Part shown: in pieces, positions 33,045 through 43,595 of the stretch
Position numbering within the stretch: the stretch's first letter is position 1
Layout of the letters: each line of letters begins with the position of its first letter
NCBI RefSeq assembly: GCF_004331695.1
Contig: NZ_SJSL01000002.1
Span: 1,178,001 to 1,242,000, forward strand
Origin: Pedobacter psychroterrae
Lineage (GTDB): Bacteria > Bacteroidota > Bacteroidia > Sphingobacteriales > Sphingobacteriaceae
Direction of reading: 5' to 3'
Length of the DNA stretch: 64,000 nt
Translations under genes and position numbers: made by a program
The notes under the pieces: generated by a model
The model's input: only the letters and a program-made list of their open reading frames with translations
Told to the model about the DNA's origin: nothing
Database searches by the model: none

Positions 33045-34010
33045 TTAAATTATTCCTTCCTGCAAAAGATCGTGTAAATGTATTATCCCAAAATATTTAT
33101 CAGAATCAGTAACCAGTAATTGCGTGATGTTGTTTTTTCTAATGACTTCTAAAGCCTCCATAGCCAATACTTCTTTATCTACTTTTTTGGGATTAGCATT
33201 CATGAGGTCACTGGCTCTTATATTGGCTAAGTTTGTATGGTTTTCTAACATTCTCCTGATGTCTCCATCGGTAATTATTCCTAAAATGACATCGCCATCT
33301 ACAACAACCACAGCGCCCAAACGGTTTTGACTAATTTCTACTATGACATCTTTTACATAAGCTGAGGGATGAATTTGAGGCTTCTGGTTTTTTAACGCAA
33401 TATCTGAAGCTTTGAGGTACAGCCGCTTACCTAATGATCCTCCGGGATGGTATTTGGCAAAATCAGCCTCGTTAAATTTTCGGGTATGCAGCAGACAAAC
33501 CGCCAGTGCATCTCCCATAGCTAGTTGCGCGGTGGTACTGGTTGTAGGTGCAAGATTGTGTGGACAGGCTTCTTTTTCGACTGCTGTATTTAGAACATAG
33601 TCAGCCTGCATAGCCAATTCTGAATCCAACTGACCAACCATACCAATCATGATGTTCCCAGATTGCTTCAACAAGGGGGTCAGTACTTTGATTTCTGGGG
33701 TATTTCCACTTTTTGATAAGCAGATAACTATATCATCCTTTTGGATCATACCAAGGTCACCATGTACAGCATCTGCAGCGTGCATAAATATAGCAGGAGT
33801 GCCGGTAGAATTAAAAGTAGCTACAATTTTTTGCGCAATGATGGCACTTTTCCCGATTCCAGTTACGATCACACGCCCTTTGCTCTTTACAATTAAGTTA
33901 ATTATGTTAACAAAATCATCATTCACATTTTCAATCAGCCCCAGAATTGCCTCCGCTTCTAACTGTAAAGTGTTGATTGCCGAACTGATAATAGATTTTT
34001 TACTTTTCAA
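33045..34010 (-). CDS. kdsD: D-arabinose-5-phosphate isomerase (KdsD/KpsF)
   Basis: Protein of 321 residues with an SIS domain (about 35-170) and two CBS domains (about 205-321). It converts ribulose-5-phosphate to arabinose-5-phosphate, the first step toward KDO. SIS signatures are VIVTGIGKSAIIAQKIVATFNSTGTPAIFMHAADAVHGDLG and ICLSKSGNTPEI; the first CBS runs ALKNQKPQIHPSAY through ILGIITDGDIRRML. KdsA is encoded 3 kb away. A TAATTTTG box lies upstream on the minus strand. Confidence 0.94.
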   Translation of the reverse strand: MKSKKSIISSAINTLQLEAEAILGLIENVNDDFVNIINLIVKSKGRVIVTGIGKSAIIAQKIVATFNSTGTPAIFMHAADAVHGDLGMIQKDDIVICLSKSGNTPEIKVLTPLLKQSGNIMIGMVGQLDSELAMQADYVLNTAVEKEACPHNLAPTTSTTAQLAMGDALAVCLLHTRKFNEADFAKYHPGGSLGKRLYLKASDIALKNQKPQIHPSAYVKDVIVEISQNRLGAVVVVDGDVILGIITDGDIRRMLENHTNLANIRASDLMNANPKKVDKEVLAMEALEVIRKNNITQLLVTDSDKYFGIIHLHDLLQEGII

Positions 34011-34047
34011 ACAGAATTAATTAGTATATTGATGCTTTGTATTTGTG

Positions 34048-34055
34048 CAAAATTA
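34048..34055 (-). promoter_or_regulatory. -7 box (TAATTTTG) for kdsD-manC
   Basis: TAnnTTTG on the minus strand, 38 bp before the kdsD ATG, in the 89-bp region divergent from recQ. No upstream TTG at correct spacing. Confidence 0.4.
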
Positions 34056-34099
34056 TGTTATTTTGAAGTAAAAATAGCACTGAATATTTTATACACGAA

Positions 34100-36289
34100 A
34101 TGGATGTGAAAAAGTCGTTGTTTGACAACTTACAAACCTTTTTTGGTTTTGATAATTTTAAAGGTGATCAGGAGTCTATCATCACCAATATTCTTGAACA
34201 AAGAAATACGTTTGTTATAATGCCTACAGGTGGGGGTAAATCCATTTGCTATCAGTTGCCAGCACTCATGCAGGAAGGTACTGCTATTGTAATTTCTCCG
34301 CTGATTGCTTTAATGAAAAACCAGGTGGATCAGCTACGGGCCTTTGGAGGTAGCGACAGCATAGCCCACTTTTTAAATTCGTCTTTAAATAAATCTGAAA
34401 TTACCCAGGTAAAAGCAGATCTGTTAAATGGACAGACTAAATTGTTGTACGTAGCACCAGAGTCGCTTTCCAAGCAGGATAATATTGATTTTTTAAAGCT
34501 GATTAAAATATCTTTTGTTGCGGTTGATGAAGCCCATTGTATTTCTGAATGGGGTCATGATTTCAGACCTGAATATCGTAAAATCAGACAAGTAATACAG
34601 GGCTTGGGAGATGAAATACCAATTATAGCACTTACGGCTACGGCGACGCCAAAGGTGCAGCAGGATATTATTAAAAACCTTCAAATGTCTGATGCGACCT
34701 TGTTTAAATCTTCATTTAACAGGCCTAATCTGTTTTATGAAATTCGACCCAAAAGGGATGTGATTAAGGAAATCATCAGGTATATCAAGCAAAATACCGG
34801 CAAATCCGGGATTATCTATTGTCTGAGCAGAAAAAAGGTAGAGGAAGTAGCGGAGACATTAAATCTGAATGGGATAAAGGCATTGCCTTACCACGCAGGT
34901 CTGGAGCCTAAAGTAAGGGCCGATACCCAGGACAAGTTCTTAATGGAAGATGTTGAAGTGATTGTTGCCACCATTGCTTTTGGGATGGGTATTGATAAAC
35001 CCGATGTTCGCTTTGTAATCCATCATGATATTCCTAAAAGCATGGAAGGTTACTACCAGGAGACTGGAAGAGCCGGGAGAGATGGGGGTGAAGGAATCTG
35101 CATTGCTTTTTATGCACAAAAAGATGTAGATAAACTGGCTAAGTTTATGAAAGATAAACCTGTTTCTGAACGTGAAATAGGTACCCAGATCTTAAAAGAA
35201 GTAATAGATTATGCAGAATCCGGAGTGTGCAGAAGAAAACAGATATTGCATTATTTTGGAGAGAACTTTAATGAGACAGGCTGTAATTGCATGTGTGACA
35301 ACTGTAAAAAGCCTAAAAAGCAATTTGAAGCTGAAGAATCACTTAGCGTCATACTTAAACTGATCGATAAGATAGGGGAGAAGTTTGACGATTCCCATAT
35401 ATTGAACGTTATTATGGGAGCTGAGACTGCACAGACAATTGCTTATGAACACGGAAAAATTCCTGAATTTGGCCTGGGAGTGGTAGAAGGCGAAAATCAT
35501 TGGAAATCTCTCATCAGACAAGCAGTATTAAGTAACTTCCTGTCAAAAGATATTGACAACTATGGTTTGCTTCATCTTACTAACGCAGGACGAAATTTTA
35601 TTGAAAGTCCATACGCACTTAAATTTGTGTTAAATGAGCCTATTGAAAGTGCTGCAGATGATGATGAAGATGACGTAAAGCATGGTACAGGTGCGGTAGA
35701 TACCCAATTGCTGCAATTACTCAAAGACCTTAGAAAGAAAATAGCAAAGCAAAAAAATGTACCGCCTTTTGTGGTATTCCAGGATCCTTCGCTTGATGAA
35801 ATGTGTACGCATTATCCAATCAATTTGGATGAGCTTAAACAAATATCCGGAGTTGGTCATGGTAAGGCCCTTAAATTTGGCGGGCCATTTCTTGAACTCA
35901 TCAAAAAATATGTTGAAGACAATGACATTGAACGTCCGATAGACCTGATCATAAAAACTCAGGCCAATAAATCACAGTTAAAAGTCTCCATCATACAAAA
36001 CATTGATAGAAAGATTGGACTGGAAGATATCGCTAAATCCAAGGGTATTACTTATGATGATATACTAAAGGAGATAGAGGCCATTGTAAACTCAGGTACA
36101 AAGCTCAATCTTGGGTATTTTGTGGACGAAGTAATAGATGAAGACCGCCAGGAGGAAGTATTCGATTACTTTCAATCTGCCGAAAATGACTCTATAGATG
36201 AAGCATTAAGAGAATTAGGAGAAACAGATTATTCACGTGAAGAAATACAGCTTATGCGTATCAAATTCATGTCTGAACTAGGTAATTAA
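34100..36289 (+). CDS. recQ: ATP-dependent DNA helicase RecQ
   Basis: RecQ helicase of 729 residues for recombination and fork repair. Walker A: MPTGGGKSICYQLPA; DEAH box: VDEAHCISEWGHDFRPEY; motif VI: YYQETGRAGRDGGEG. A zinc-binding Cys cluster (RRKQILHYFGE, then CNCMCDNCK) and a winged-helix region follow. The HRDC domain is near residues 545-620, with about 100 acidic residues after it. That tail is longer than in E. coli RecQ (609 residues) and is common in Bacteroidota. kdsA starts 8 bp downstream. Confidence 0.96.
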   Translation: MDVKKSLFDNLQTFFGFDNFKGDQESIITNILEQRNTFVIMPTGGGKSICYQLPALMQEGTAIVISPLIALMKNQVDQLRAFGGSDSIAHFLNSSLNKSEITQVKADLLNGQTKLLYVAPESLSKQDNIDFLKLIKISFVAVDEAHCISEWGHDFRPEYRKIRQVIQGLGDEIPIIALTATATPKVQQDIIKNLQMSDATLFKSSFNRPNLFYEIRPKRDVIKEIIRYIKQNTGKSGIIYCLSRKKVEEVAETLNLNGIKALPYHAGLEPKVRADTQDKFLMEDVEVIVATIAFGMGIDKPDVRFVIHHDIPKSMEGYYQETGRAGRDGGEGICIAFYAQKDVDKLAKFMKDKPVSEREIGTQILKEVIDYAESGVCRRKQILHYFGENFNETGCNCMCDNCKKPKKQFEAEESLSVILKLIDKIGEKFDDSHILNVIMGAETAQTIAYEHGKIPEFGLGVVEGENHWKSLIRQAVLSNFLSKDIDNYGLLHLTNAGRNFIESPYALKFVLNEPIESAADDDEDDVKHGTGAVDTQLLQLLKDLRKKIAKQKNVPPFVVFQDPSLDEMCTHYPINLDELKQISGVGHGKALKFGGPFLELIKKYVEDNDIERPIDLIIKTQANKSQLKVSIIQNIDRKIGLEDIAKSKGITYDDILKEIEAIVNSGTKLNLGYFVDEVIDEDRQEEVFDYFQSAENDSIDEALRELGETDYSREEIQLMRIKFMSELGN

Positions 36290-36297
36290 AATTTAAA

Positions 36298-37113
36298 ATG
36301 ATCAACTTTCCTTTAGATAAACTGAAACATCAGCAATCTGGTAACTTTTTCCTAATGGCCGGTCCCTGTGCCATCGAAGGTGAAGAAATTGCTATGCGTA
36401 TAGCAGAAAAAATAGTTAGTATAACAGATAAGCTGGCAATACCTTATGTTTTTAAAGGTTCTTATCGTAAGGCGAACCGCTCCAAAGGAAGTTCTTTTTG
36501 CGGGATAGGAGATGAAAAAGCACTTAAGATCCTGGAGAAAATAGGTAAAACATTTGATATTCCAGTAGTGACTGATATTCATGCTCACGAAGAAGCAGCC
36601 ATGGCCGCTGCTTATGTAGACATCCTTCAGATTCCTGCTTTTCTATGCCGGCAAACTGACCTCTTAGTTGCAGCAGCAAAGACAAATAAGGTGGTCAATG
36701 TAAAAAAAGGACAGTTTCTCTCTGCAGGATCAATGAAATTTGCGGTAGATAAGATTGTGGAGGCTGGCAATAACAGAGTCATCTTGACAGACAGGGGCAA
36801 TACATTTGGCTATCAGGACCTCATAGTTGACTATAGGGGATTACCTGAGATGCAAAGTTTTAATGTGCCGGTTGTAATGGACTGTACACATTCACTACAA
36901 CAACCCAACCAGAGTTCCGGGGTTACGGGAGGAAAGCCTGAGCTGATTGGAACAATTGCTAAAGCCGCAGTCGCTGTAGGTGCGGATGGTCTTTTTATAG
37001 AAACTCATCCGGATCCTGCCAATGCAAAATCTGATGGTGCGAATATGTTGCACCTGGATCTGCTTGAGGAGTTGCTCGTAAAACTGATTAAAATTAGGAA
37101 AGCGGTTATTTAA
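36298..37113 (+). CDS. kdsA: 3-deoxy-8-phosphooctulonate synthase
   Basis: Enzyme of 271 residues condensing arabinose-5-phosphate and PEP into KDO-8-phosphate, precursor of the LPS inner core. FLMAGPCAIEGEEIAMRIAEKI, FKGSYRKANRSKGSSFCGIGDEKAL, VTDIHAHEEA and TDRGNTFGYQDLIVDYRGL are all present. The Cys of the metal-dependent form is not obvious at its usual place, so the metal class is unassigned. It is downstream of recQ by 8 bp and converges with the OmpA/WD40 gene. Confidence 0.95.
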   Translation: MINFPLDKLKHQQSGNFFLMAGPCAIEGEEIAMRIAEKIVSITDKLAIPYVFKGSYRKANRSKGSSFCGIGDEKALKILEKIGKTFDIPVVTDIHAHEEAAMAAAYVDILQIPAFLCRQTDLLVAAAKTNKVVNVKKGQFLSAGSMKFAVDKIVEAGNNRVILTDRGNTFGYQDLIVDYRGLPEMQSFNVPVVMDCTHSLQQPNQSSGVTGGKPELIGTIAKAAVAVGADGLFIETHPDPANAKSDGANMLHLDLLEELLVKLIKIRKAVI

Positions 37114-37119
37114 AGCTTT

Positions 37120-39015
37120 TTAGATTTTGGTGATGATAAAAGAGGTACGTCTGTTCTGTTTTCGGTTGTCTTCAGTGTCATTGCTTTTAATTGGCTTTGT
37201 TTCACCATATCCTTTATAGGTCATTCTTTTAGATGCTATGTTGTTAGCTATCAGGTAATCGTAAACAGCTTTAGCTCTGTTGAGGGATAGCTTTTCATTT
37301 TGTAATTCATTGCCGATATTATCGGTGTGGCCTTGGATTTCTATGTTCATGCTGAGATTGTTTTCAAGCAATTCTCTTAAAGTTGCCAGCTCAATCAAAG
37401 ATGTGGGTAGTATAACATATTCATTAGTATTGAAAAATATATTTCTGAGGATTACGTTACTGCCCACCTTCAGTTTCTCCAGGCTGATTTCAATAATGAT
37501 CGGTTTGTTCGGCGATGATGTTTTTAATTCATAATGCGCTGAATAAAATAGATAACCATCGGAACTTACATTAAAAGCATAATCTCCTCCTATAGGCATT
37601 ACGGCAAGAAAGCTGCCGTTGTCTATTGAGGTGTGATCGTTGTACATGGTTTGCTTATTTACCACATTCATGACCTGTACCTGTGCTGTTAAGTATGCCC
37701 CTGTTTCCTTATCCTTTACAATACCTTTTACATAAGTAATGGGTAGTGGCCTTTTACTTACAGGCATCTCAAACTGGTAAATGTCCATGTCTCCGTAGCC
37801 TCCCTTGAGACTAGAAGAAAATAAACCTAAATTACCATCCGGAGTGACGATCAGACCTGTTTCCTCATTAAAAGTATTGATCGGGTAACCCATGTTTTCA
37901 GGTCTTCCCCAACTTCCTGATTCATCCATACGGCTTAGAAATATATCTTTGTCGCCCATACCTGGCCAGCCATCAGATGAGAAATACAATGTTTTACCAT
38001 CAGAGTGGACAAAGGGTGTCTGTTCGTTGTATGGTGTATTGATCTCCGGACCAAGGTTTGTAGGTTCAGTCCAGTAACCATCCTTCTTGAGTGAACTCCG
38101 CCAGATGTCGTAGCCTCCTAGTCCCCCGGGCCTGTTACTTACAAAATACAATGTGCTGCCATCCGGACTAATGGCAGGTTGCGAATCCCAGTAGGTTGAA
38201 TTGACAGGTGAGCCTAGATTAAATGGCTCGCCCCAATTGTTTCCTTCTTTATGGCTAACATAGAGGTCGCATCTTCCTAGACCGTCTGGTCTGTTACATC
38301 CCGTAAAAAATAAATACGATCCATCCGGGGAGATCGACTGCGCGCCTTCATTAAAATTATGCGTATTAATTTTATTGCTGAGAGGCACAGGAGAAGACCA
38401 TGAATCAGGTCTTTTCTGAGAAATAAAGAAGTCCTCATTATCTGCTACATTTCTGCAAAAGATCAGCTGCTCCCCATCAGCCGTAATAGCCGGAGAATAA
38501 TCTCTGTAAATTGAATTGATCTCTTTTCCCATATTCAGGGGTTCATATTTTAAGGGTGACTTTATAGCCTTAACTGCAAACTCACAATCCCTTAAGTATT
38601 TATTGGCTTTGCTGATGAATTCTTTATCATTACCCTTATACTGCTGAAGGAACAGGTTAATATTCAGTAGTCCGCTTTCATAGTCCCCTGTTCTTAAAGA
38701 TGATTCGGCCATGCCATAATAAACTCTTGGATCTATGGATTTACTTAATGCGATCGCATTTCTATAGGCTGCTTTGGCAGGTTCAAATGACTTGATTCTC
38801 CGATTGATATCGCCTATTTGTATAAATGCAAACTGGAAGGATGGATCGGCGCTTACAGCGTCATGCAGTGACTGAATGGCCTGCTGATAGGCGTTCTCTT
38901 TTAAGAATGCCTGGGCTTTATCAAAATTCGCTTGCGCTTTTTTTACTGTTGAGGTTTGTGCATCAACCTGATGAACTGTAAAATATAACAAGAAGAATAA
39001 AGAAAATATCTTCAT
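37120..39015 (-). CDS. OmpA-family protein with TPR and WD40-like (PD40) repeats
   Basis: Secreted envelope protein of 631 residues. The signal peptide ends about VDAQ; a TPR-like part covers about 25-130. WD40-like PD40 repeats lie about 160-400 (DGEQLIFCR, GSYLFFTGCNRPDGLG, DGSTLYFVSNRPGGLGGYDIW). A carboxypeptidase-regulatory-like domain follows at about 425-510 (KGIVKDKETGAYLTAQVQV). The C-terminal OmpA peptidoglycan-binding domain has IQGHTDNIGNELQNEKLS and RMTYKGYGETKP. It is a Bacteroidota form of the OmpA/TolB-like stack. Anchoring between outer membrane and peptidoglycan is likely. Confidence 0.9.
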   Translation of the reverse strand: MKIFSLFFLLYFTVHQVDAQTSTVKKAQANFDKAQAFLKENAYQQAIQSLHDAVSADPSFQFAFIQIGDINRRIKSFEPAKAAYRNAIALSKSIDPRVYYGMAESSLRTGDYESGLLNINLFLQQYKGNDKEFISKANKYLRDCEFAVKAIKSPLKYEPLNMGKEINSIYRDYSPAITADGEQLIFCRNVADNEDFFISQKRPDSWSSPVPLSNKINTHNFNEGAQSISPDGSYLFFTGCNRPDGLGRCDLYVSHKEGNNWGEPFNLGSPVNSTYWDSQPAISPDGSTLYFVSNRPGGLGGYDIWRSSLKKDGYWTEPTNLGPEINTPYNEQTPFVHSDGKTLYFSSDGWPGMGDKDIFLSRMDESGSWGRPENMGYPINTFNEETGLIVTPDGNLGLFSSSLKGGYGDMDIYQFEMPVSKRPLPITYVKGIVKDKETGAYLTAQVQVMNVVNKQTMYNDHTSIDNGSFLAVMPIGGDYAFNVSSDGYLFYSAHYELKTSSPNKPIIIEISLEKLKVGSNVILRNIFFNTNEYVILPTSLIELATLRELLENNLSMNIEIQGHTDNIGNELQNEKLSLNRAKAVYDYLIANNIASKRMTYKGYGETKPIKSNDTEDNRKQNRRTSFIITKI

Positions 39016-39061
39016 ATCTTATATTAACCTTTCAACTAATTTAGCGAAATACCAGGATATA

Positions 39062-39685
39062 TTAAGGGATATTCAAAAATTTATGTGTTTGAAGGGAAAT
39101 CTCCCATTTAGGGTTGGCCATTACATACTCAATAATCAAAGGTGTGATCTCTTTTGACTTTGACCATTCGGGTTGTAAATATAGCTTGCAGTTTTCAGAA
39201 ACTGTTTCAGCATATTTCTCTGCCCATTCAAAATCACTTTTGTTAAAAACAATTACCTTCAACTCGTGTGCAAATGGTGTAATATCCGGTCTTGGTGCCT
39301 TGAATTTTTTTGGTGAAAGGCAGATCCAGTCCCATTTTCCCGAAAGAGGATAAGCACCCGAAGTCTCAATAAAGGTTTTGATATTTCTTTTCTGCAGTTC
39401 TTCAGTCAGATAATCGAGGTTATAGATCAGCGGTTCACCTCCTGTAATCACTACGGCTTTACCCGGGAAACTATCTGCCTTCACAACAATATCATCTGCA
39501 GGTGTAAGTGGATGAAGCTCCGCATCCCAGCTTTCTTTTACGTCGCACCAGTGGCAACCGACATCGCAACCGCCCAAACGAATGAAGTAGGCTGCCTTTC
39601 CGGTGTTAAATCCTTCACCTTGTATGGTGTAAAATTCTTCCATCAATGGAAGTAAAGTGCCGTCTGCTGGTATTTGATGTGCCAT
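39062..39685 (-). CDS. queE: 7-carboxy-7-deazaguanine synthase
   Basis: Radical SAM enzyme of 207 residues in preQ0/queuosine synthesis. The cluster-binding motif is C40-x3-C44-x2-C47 in GGCDVGCHWCD, preceded by FYTIQGEGFNTGKAAYFIRLGG; VITGGEPL follows. The GGEP motif and short length fit QueE. A promoter (TTG-N23-TAACTTTG) precedes it. No queC, queD or queF is in the window; a queuosine-type transporter is encoded 7 kb away. Confidence 0.94.
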   Translation of the reverse strand: MAHQIPADGTLLPLMEEFYTIQGEGFNTGKAAYFIRLGGCDVGCHWCDVKESWDAELHPLTPADDIVVKADSFPGKAVVITGGEPLIYNLDYLTEELQKRNIKTFIETSGAYPLSGKWDWICLSPKKFKAPRPDITPFAHELKVIVFNKSDFEWAEKYAETVSENCKLYLQPEWSKSKEITPLIIEYVMANPKWEISLQTHKFLNIP

Positions 39686-39695
39686 AATAAGGGCG

Positions 39696-39729
39696 CAAAG
39701 TTAAATAAAATAATGGAAGCAGCGGTCAA
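39696..39729 (-). promoter_or_regulatory. Promoter of queE
   Basis: Minus-strand TTG (39727-39729), 23-bp spacer, TAACTTTG (39696-39703). Full match to the Bacteroidota consensus, 11 bp before the ATG. Confidence 0.55.
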
Positions 39730-39785
39730 AGTAAGTATATTAGGTTGTTTAATGACCGAGTGATGAACATGTATGTTAAAAAGTG

Positions 39786-40115
39786 ATGAAATGGTATAAG
39801 ATCGAAGAGCAGTTGCCGGATGAAGAATTTGTTATACCCGTTAAGGTCGATGGCAAAAAGCTATGTCTGGTTAAACATGCGCAGCAGCTCTATGCTGTAC
39901 AAAATACCTGTCCTCATGCCGGAGGTATATTAAGCGGGGGCTGGTGTAAGAACGGCTACCTGATATGTCCCATTCACCGCTGGGAATATAACCTCGAAAA
40001 TGGGAGAGGGGCGACCGGGCAAGGAGATTACATTGATACTTACCCGGTTGAAATAAGAGCAGATGGAATTTACATTGGTCTTAAACAAAGCATCTGGAAG
40101 AAATTTTTTAGCTGA
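39786..40115 (+). CDS. Rieske [2Fe-2S] ferredoxin-like protein
   Basis: Small soluble Rieske protein of 109 residues. Cluster ligands C42-x-H44 in NTCPHAGG and C61-x2-H64 in ICPIHRWEYN are all visible. It is a stand-alone domain such as those of the NirD or dioxygenase-ferredoxin type. The GTG one codon upstream is also a possible start. Its partner is not evident, since it converges with folD at the very next base. Confidence 0.9.
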   Translation: MKWYKIEEQLPDEEFVIPVKVDGKKLCLVKHAQQLYAVQNTCPHAGGILSGGWCKNGYLICPIHRWEYNLENGRGATGQGDYIDTYPVEIRADGIYIGLKQSIWKKFFS

Positions 40116-40997
40116 TTATTTGTAAACTTCTTTTTTGGCGGATGCAAGTGTATTCTTCAATAATCCCACAATGGTCATCAAACCAACACCACCTGGAACC
40201 GGAGTAATCCACGAAGCCTTTGGAGCCACATTATCAAAGTCTACATCACCATATAGCTTATATCCCGATTTTGTAGTAGCAGAGGTTTCTCTGTTCATAC
40301 CCACATCAATGATCACCGCGCCTGGCTTTATCATATCCGCAGTTATAAAGTTCTTTTTGCCTATTGCTGCTATTACAATATCTCCTTGAAGTATGATTTC
40401 CTTTAAATTTTCGGTACGGCTATGGGTAAGGGATACGGTGCAGTTTCCAGGATTGGCATTACGCGCCATAAGAATACTCATCGGACTGCCAACAATATTG
40501 CTTCTTCCTACTACAACGCAATGTTTACCTACTGTGTCTATGCCATACTGTTCAAGCATTAGCATAATCCCATAAGGTGTGGCAGGGATAAAGCAAGGTA
40601 GATTACGCATCATCCTGCCCAGATTTATAGGGTGAAATCCATCTACATCTTTACGATAATCGATAGTTTCAGTTACTTTTTCCGGATCAATATGCTTTGG
40701 AAGAGGGAGTTGCACAATTAAGCCATCTACGCCAGCATCCTGATTAATCTCTTCAATCTTTGAAAGCAGTTCAGCCTCAGTTACAGTGACATCATATCTT
40801 ACCAGGGATGATTTAAAGCCTACCTTTTCGCAGTTTTTCATCTTACTCGCTACATAGGTTTCACTGCCGCCATCACTACCAACCAGGATTGCTATTAAAT
40901 GGGGCTTTCTGCCGCTTGATGCTAAAAAATCTGCGGCTTCTGCTGCGATGTCCTGTTTTATTTTTTCTGATACGAATTTTCCGTCAAGTAACTGCAT
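40116..40997 (-). CDS. folD: Bifunctional methylenetetrahydrofolate dehydrogenase/cyclohydrolase
   Basis: Enzyme of 293 residues interconverting methylene- and formyl-tetrahydrofolate with NADP. Signature: [26 protein letters not shown], including the catalytic lysine region, [43 protein letters not shown] and the C-terminal [18 protein letters not shown]. Length is normal. Its 3' end abuts the Rieske gene with no spacer. Upstream, 19 bp away on the same strand, is lepA. Confidence 0.96.
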   Translation of the reverse strand: MQLLDGKFVSEKIKQDIAAEAADFLASSGRKPHLIAILVGSDGGSETYVASKMKNCEKVGFKSSLVRYDVTVTEAELLSKIEEINQDAGVDGLIVQLPLPKHIDPEKVTETIDYRKDVDGFHPINLGRMMRNLPCFIPATPYGIMLMLEQYGIDTVGKHCVVVGRSNIVGSPMSILMARNANPGNCTVSLTHSRTENLKEIILQGDIVIAAIGKKNFITADMIKPGAVIIDVGMNRETSATTKSGYKLYGDVDFDNVAPKASWITPVPGGVGLMTIVGLLKNTLASAKKEVYK

Positions 40998-41016
40998 TTA
41001 AATGATTTGTATGTTA

Positions 41017-42804
41017 TTAATCTAATTTCAAAACTGCCATAAAAGCTGTTTGAGGAATTTCCACATTTCCAACCTGGCGCATACGTTTCTTTCCTTGTTT
41101 CTGTTTTTCAAGTAGTTTACGTTTACGTGAAATATCACCACCGTAGCACTTAGCAGTAACATCTTTGCGTAAAGCACTAAGTGTTTCGCGGGCAATAACT
41201 TTTGCACCTATAGACGCTTGTATCTTAATCTCGAATTGCTGACGGGGGATTAATTCTCTCAGTTTCTCACAGATTTTCTTTCCAAAATCGTAAGCGTTGC
41301 TACGGTGAATCAATGAAGATAAGGCATCAACTGGTTCTTCATTTAACAGCATATCCAGTCTTACGAGATCCGATTTTCGATAACCGATCTGATGATAATC
41401 AAATGAAGCATAACCTTTAGAAATCGTTTTTAGTTTATCATAAAAATCGAAAACGATCTCTCCCATAGGCATTTCAAAAACGAGTTCCACACGGTCGGAA
41501 GTCAGATAAGACTGATTAACAATAATTCCTCTTTTTTGAATACAGAGCGACATTACCGGGCCAACAAACTCGGCTTTCGTAATGATATTAGCCTTAATAT
41601 AAGGCTCTTCTACAGAATCCAGTTTACTTGGGTCAGGTAAATCTGACGGGTTGTTTACGATTACCTCATCCCCTTTAGTGGTACGTGCGATATAGGATAC
41701 ATTGGGTACAGTTGTGATAACTGTCATGTCAAATTCGCGTTCCAAACGTTCCTGGATAATTTCCATGTGCAACATGCCGAGGAAACCGCAACGGAAACCG
41801 AAGCCTAGTGCTGCAGAGCTTTCAGGTTCAAATACAATTGATGCATCATTCAATTGCAACTTGTGCATCGCCTCACGCAATTCTTCGAATTCATCAGTAT
41901 CTACAGGATAGATGCCTGCAAAAACCATTGGTTTGACTTCCTCAAATCCTTGAATTGAATCCAGGGAAGGTCTGTCTACCGTAGTAATTGTATCCCCAAC
42001 TTTTACTTCTCTCGCTTCTTTAATCCCAGATATAATGTACCCTACATCACCGGTTTTAACTACGGAACGCGGCGACATATCCAGTTTTAGGATACCGACT
42101 TCGTCGGCTAAATACTGTTTACCTGTATTGATGAACTTAACTTTATCGCCCTTTTTAATTTCTCCGTTTACTACTTTATAATAAGCGATAATTCCTCGGA
42201 ACGGGTTAAAAACAGAGTCAAAAATCAGTGCTTGCAGAGGAGCTTCAGGGTTCCCAACTGGCGCAGGAACACGGTCTACAATGGCCTGAATGATATCTGG
42301 AATGCCAAGGCCCGTTTTACCTGATGCAGGAATAATATCCTCACGTTTACAGCCAATTAAATCAACAATCTGGTCTTTAACTTCCTCTGGCATGGCACCT
42401 GGTAAATCCATCTTATTCAAGATAGGGATAATTTCCAGGTCATGCTCTAAAGCTAAATATAAGTTTGAAATGGTTTGTGCCTGAATTCCCTGGGATGCAT
42501 CAACGATGAGCAGCGCACCCTCACAAGCTGCGATGGACCGGGAAACTTCGTAAGAAAAATCTACGTGTCCAGGGGTATCGATCAGGTTGAAATTGTATTC
42601 AATTTCACCTACCTTATAATTCATTTGTATGGCGTGGCTCTTTATAGTGATCCCACGTTCACGCTCTAAATCCATGTTGTCAAGCAGTTGGGCCTGAGCC
42701 TCGCGATGGCTAATGGTTTTAGTATATTCTAATAAACGGTCAGCCAAAGTGCTTTTTCCGTGGTCAATATGTGCAATTATGCAGAAATTACGTATATGCT
42801 TCAT
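41017..42804 (-). CDS. lepA: Elongation factor 4 (LepA)
   Basis: Ribosomal GTPase of 595 residues that acts on stalled or mis-translocated ribosomes. G1 AHIDHGKS (residues 11-18), G3 DTPGHVDF, G4 NKMD; a LepA-specific C-terminal domain ends [21 protein letters not shown]. Domain lengths equal those of the family. A TATCTTTG box is 9 bp before the ATG. Confidence 0.97.
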   Translation of the reverse strand: MKHIRNFCIIAHIDHGKSTLADRLLEYTKTISHREAQAQLLDNMDLERERGITIKSHAIQMNYKVGEIEYNFNLIDTPGHVDFSYEVSRSIAACEGALLIVDASQGIQAQTISNLYLALEHDLEIIPILNKMDLPGAMPEEVKDQIVDLIGCKREDIIPASGKTGLGIPDIIQAIVDRVPAPVGNPEAPLQALIFDSVFNPFRGIIAYYKVVNGEIKKGDKVKFINTGKQYLADEVGILKLDMSPRSVVKTGDVGYIISGIKEAREVKVGDTITTVDRPSLDSIQGFEEVKPMVFAGIYPVDTDEFEELREAMHKLQLNDASIVFEPESSAALGFGFRCGFLGMLHMEIIQERLEREFDMTVITTVPNVSYIARTTKGDEVIVNNPSDLPDPSKLDSVEEPYIKANIITKAEFVGPVMSLCIQKRGIIVNQSYLTSDRVELVFEMPMGEIVFDFYDKLKTISKGYASFDYHQIGYRKSDLVRLDMLLNEEPVDALSSLIHRSNAYDFGKKICEKLRELIPRQQFEIKIQASIGAKVIARETLSALRKDVTAKCYGGDISRKRKLLEKQKQGKKRMRQVGNVEIPQTAFMAVLKLD

Positions 42805-42812
42805 CAGTGGCG

Positions 42813-42820
42813 CAAAGATA
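42813..42820 (-). promoter_or_regulatory. -7 box (TATCTTTG) for lepA
   Basis: TAnnTTTG on the minus strand, 9 bp before the lepA ATG; no TTG in range. Confidence 0.35.
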
Positions 42821-42850
42821 AGATTTTGACTGGATTATTTTGTGGAAATT

Positions 42851-43591
42851 TTAAGCAGAACGATTTGCTATTGCTATCAGTTCTCTCACTTTGTTCGGAC
42901 TAGTTGTATCATGGCTAAATTCATTGCCTTCTGTACCCATACTTAACTTTTGGTTTTTAAATAACATTTTACTTGCTGCAGAAGACCTGGCAGATGCATG
43001 AAACTCTATAGCTCCTGTTATTTTAATCAATTCTGCTATGTTAGCATTAGTAATTCCGGCTCCGGGCATGATGATAATCCTTTCATTCGCCTGTTCAATC
43101 AGTTTTGCAAGAACAGTAGCCCCTGTTATGGCCGAGGCTTCACCGCCTGAAGTAAGAATCCGCTCACATCCAAGGGATATGATATCTTCCAATGCTATAA
43201 AAAGATCGCTGCTCATATCAAATGCCCTGTGGAACGTTACCTGCATAGGTCTTGCCAGTTCCACCAGTTCTGCACACCTTTTCATGTCTACACTTCCATC
43301 GGCATTTAAAATGCCGATCACAATGCCATCACTGTTCAAAGCCTTACAGATCCTGATGTCTTCCTTCATCAGTTCAAATTCCAGGTCAGTGTAAAGAAAA
43401 TCACCTCCTCTGGGTCTTATTATTGGATAAAGTTTGATTGAAAGCAGGCGCCTAGCCAGTGCAATCTGTGCGTAGCTGGGTGTGGTACCTCCCTCAGGCA
43501 AATTGTCACAAAGCTCTACACGAACCGCACCGCCTTCCTGTGCCGCAAGGGCAGAAGCTAAAGAATTGGCACATACTTCCATATTTACCAT
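42851..43591 (-). CDS. cutC: CutC family protein
   Basis: TIM-barrel-like protein of 246 residues named for copper homeostasis in E. coli; the real biochemical role is uncertain. MEVCANSLASALAAQEGGAVRVELCDNLPEGGTTPS and PIIRPRGGDFLYTD are diagnostic. VTFHRAFDMSSD and IMPGAGITNANIAEL follow. It is the last gene of a leftward operon and starts 4 bp after the asparaginase stop. Confidence 0.93.
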   Translation of the reverse strand: MVNMEVCANSLASALAAQEGGAVRVELCDNLPEGGTTPSYAQIALARRLLSIKLYPIIRPRGGDFLYTDLEFELMKEDIRICKALNSDGIVIGILNADGSVDMKRCAELVELARPMQVTFHRAFDMSSDLFIALEDIISLGCERILTSGGEASAITGATVLAKLIEQANERIIIMPGAGITNANIAELIKITGAIEFHASARSSAASKMLFKNQKLSMGTEGNEFSHDTTSPNKVRELIAIANRSA

Positions 43592-43595
43592 ATTC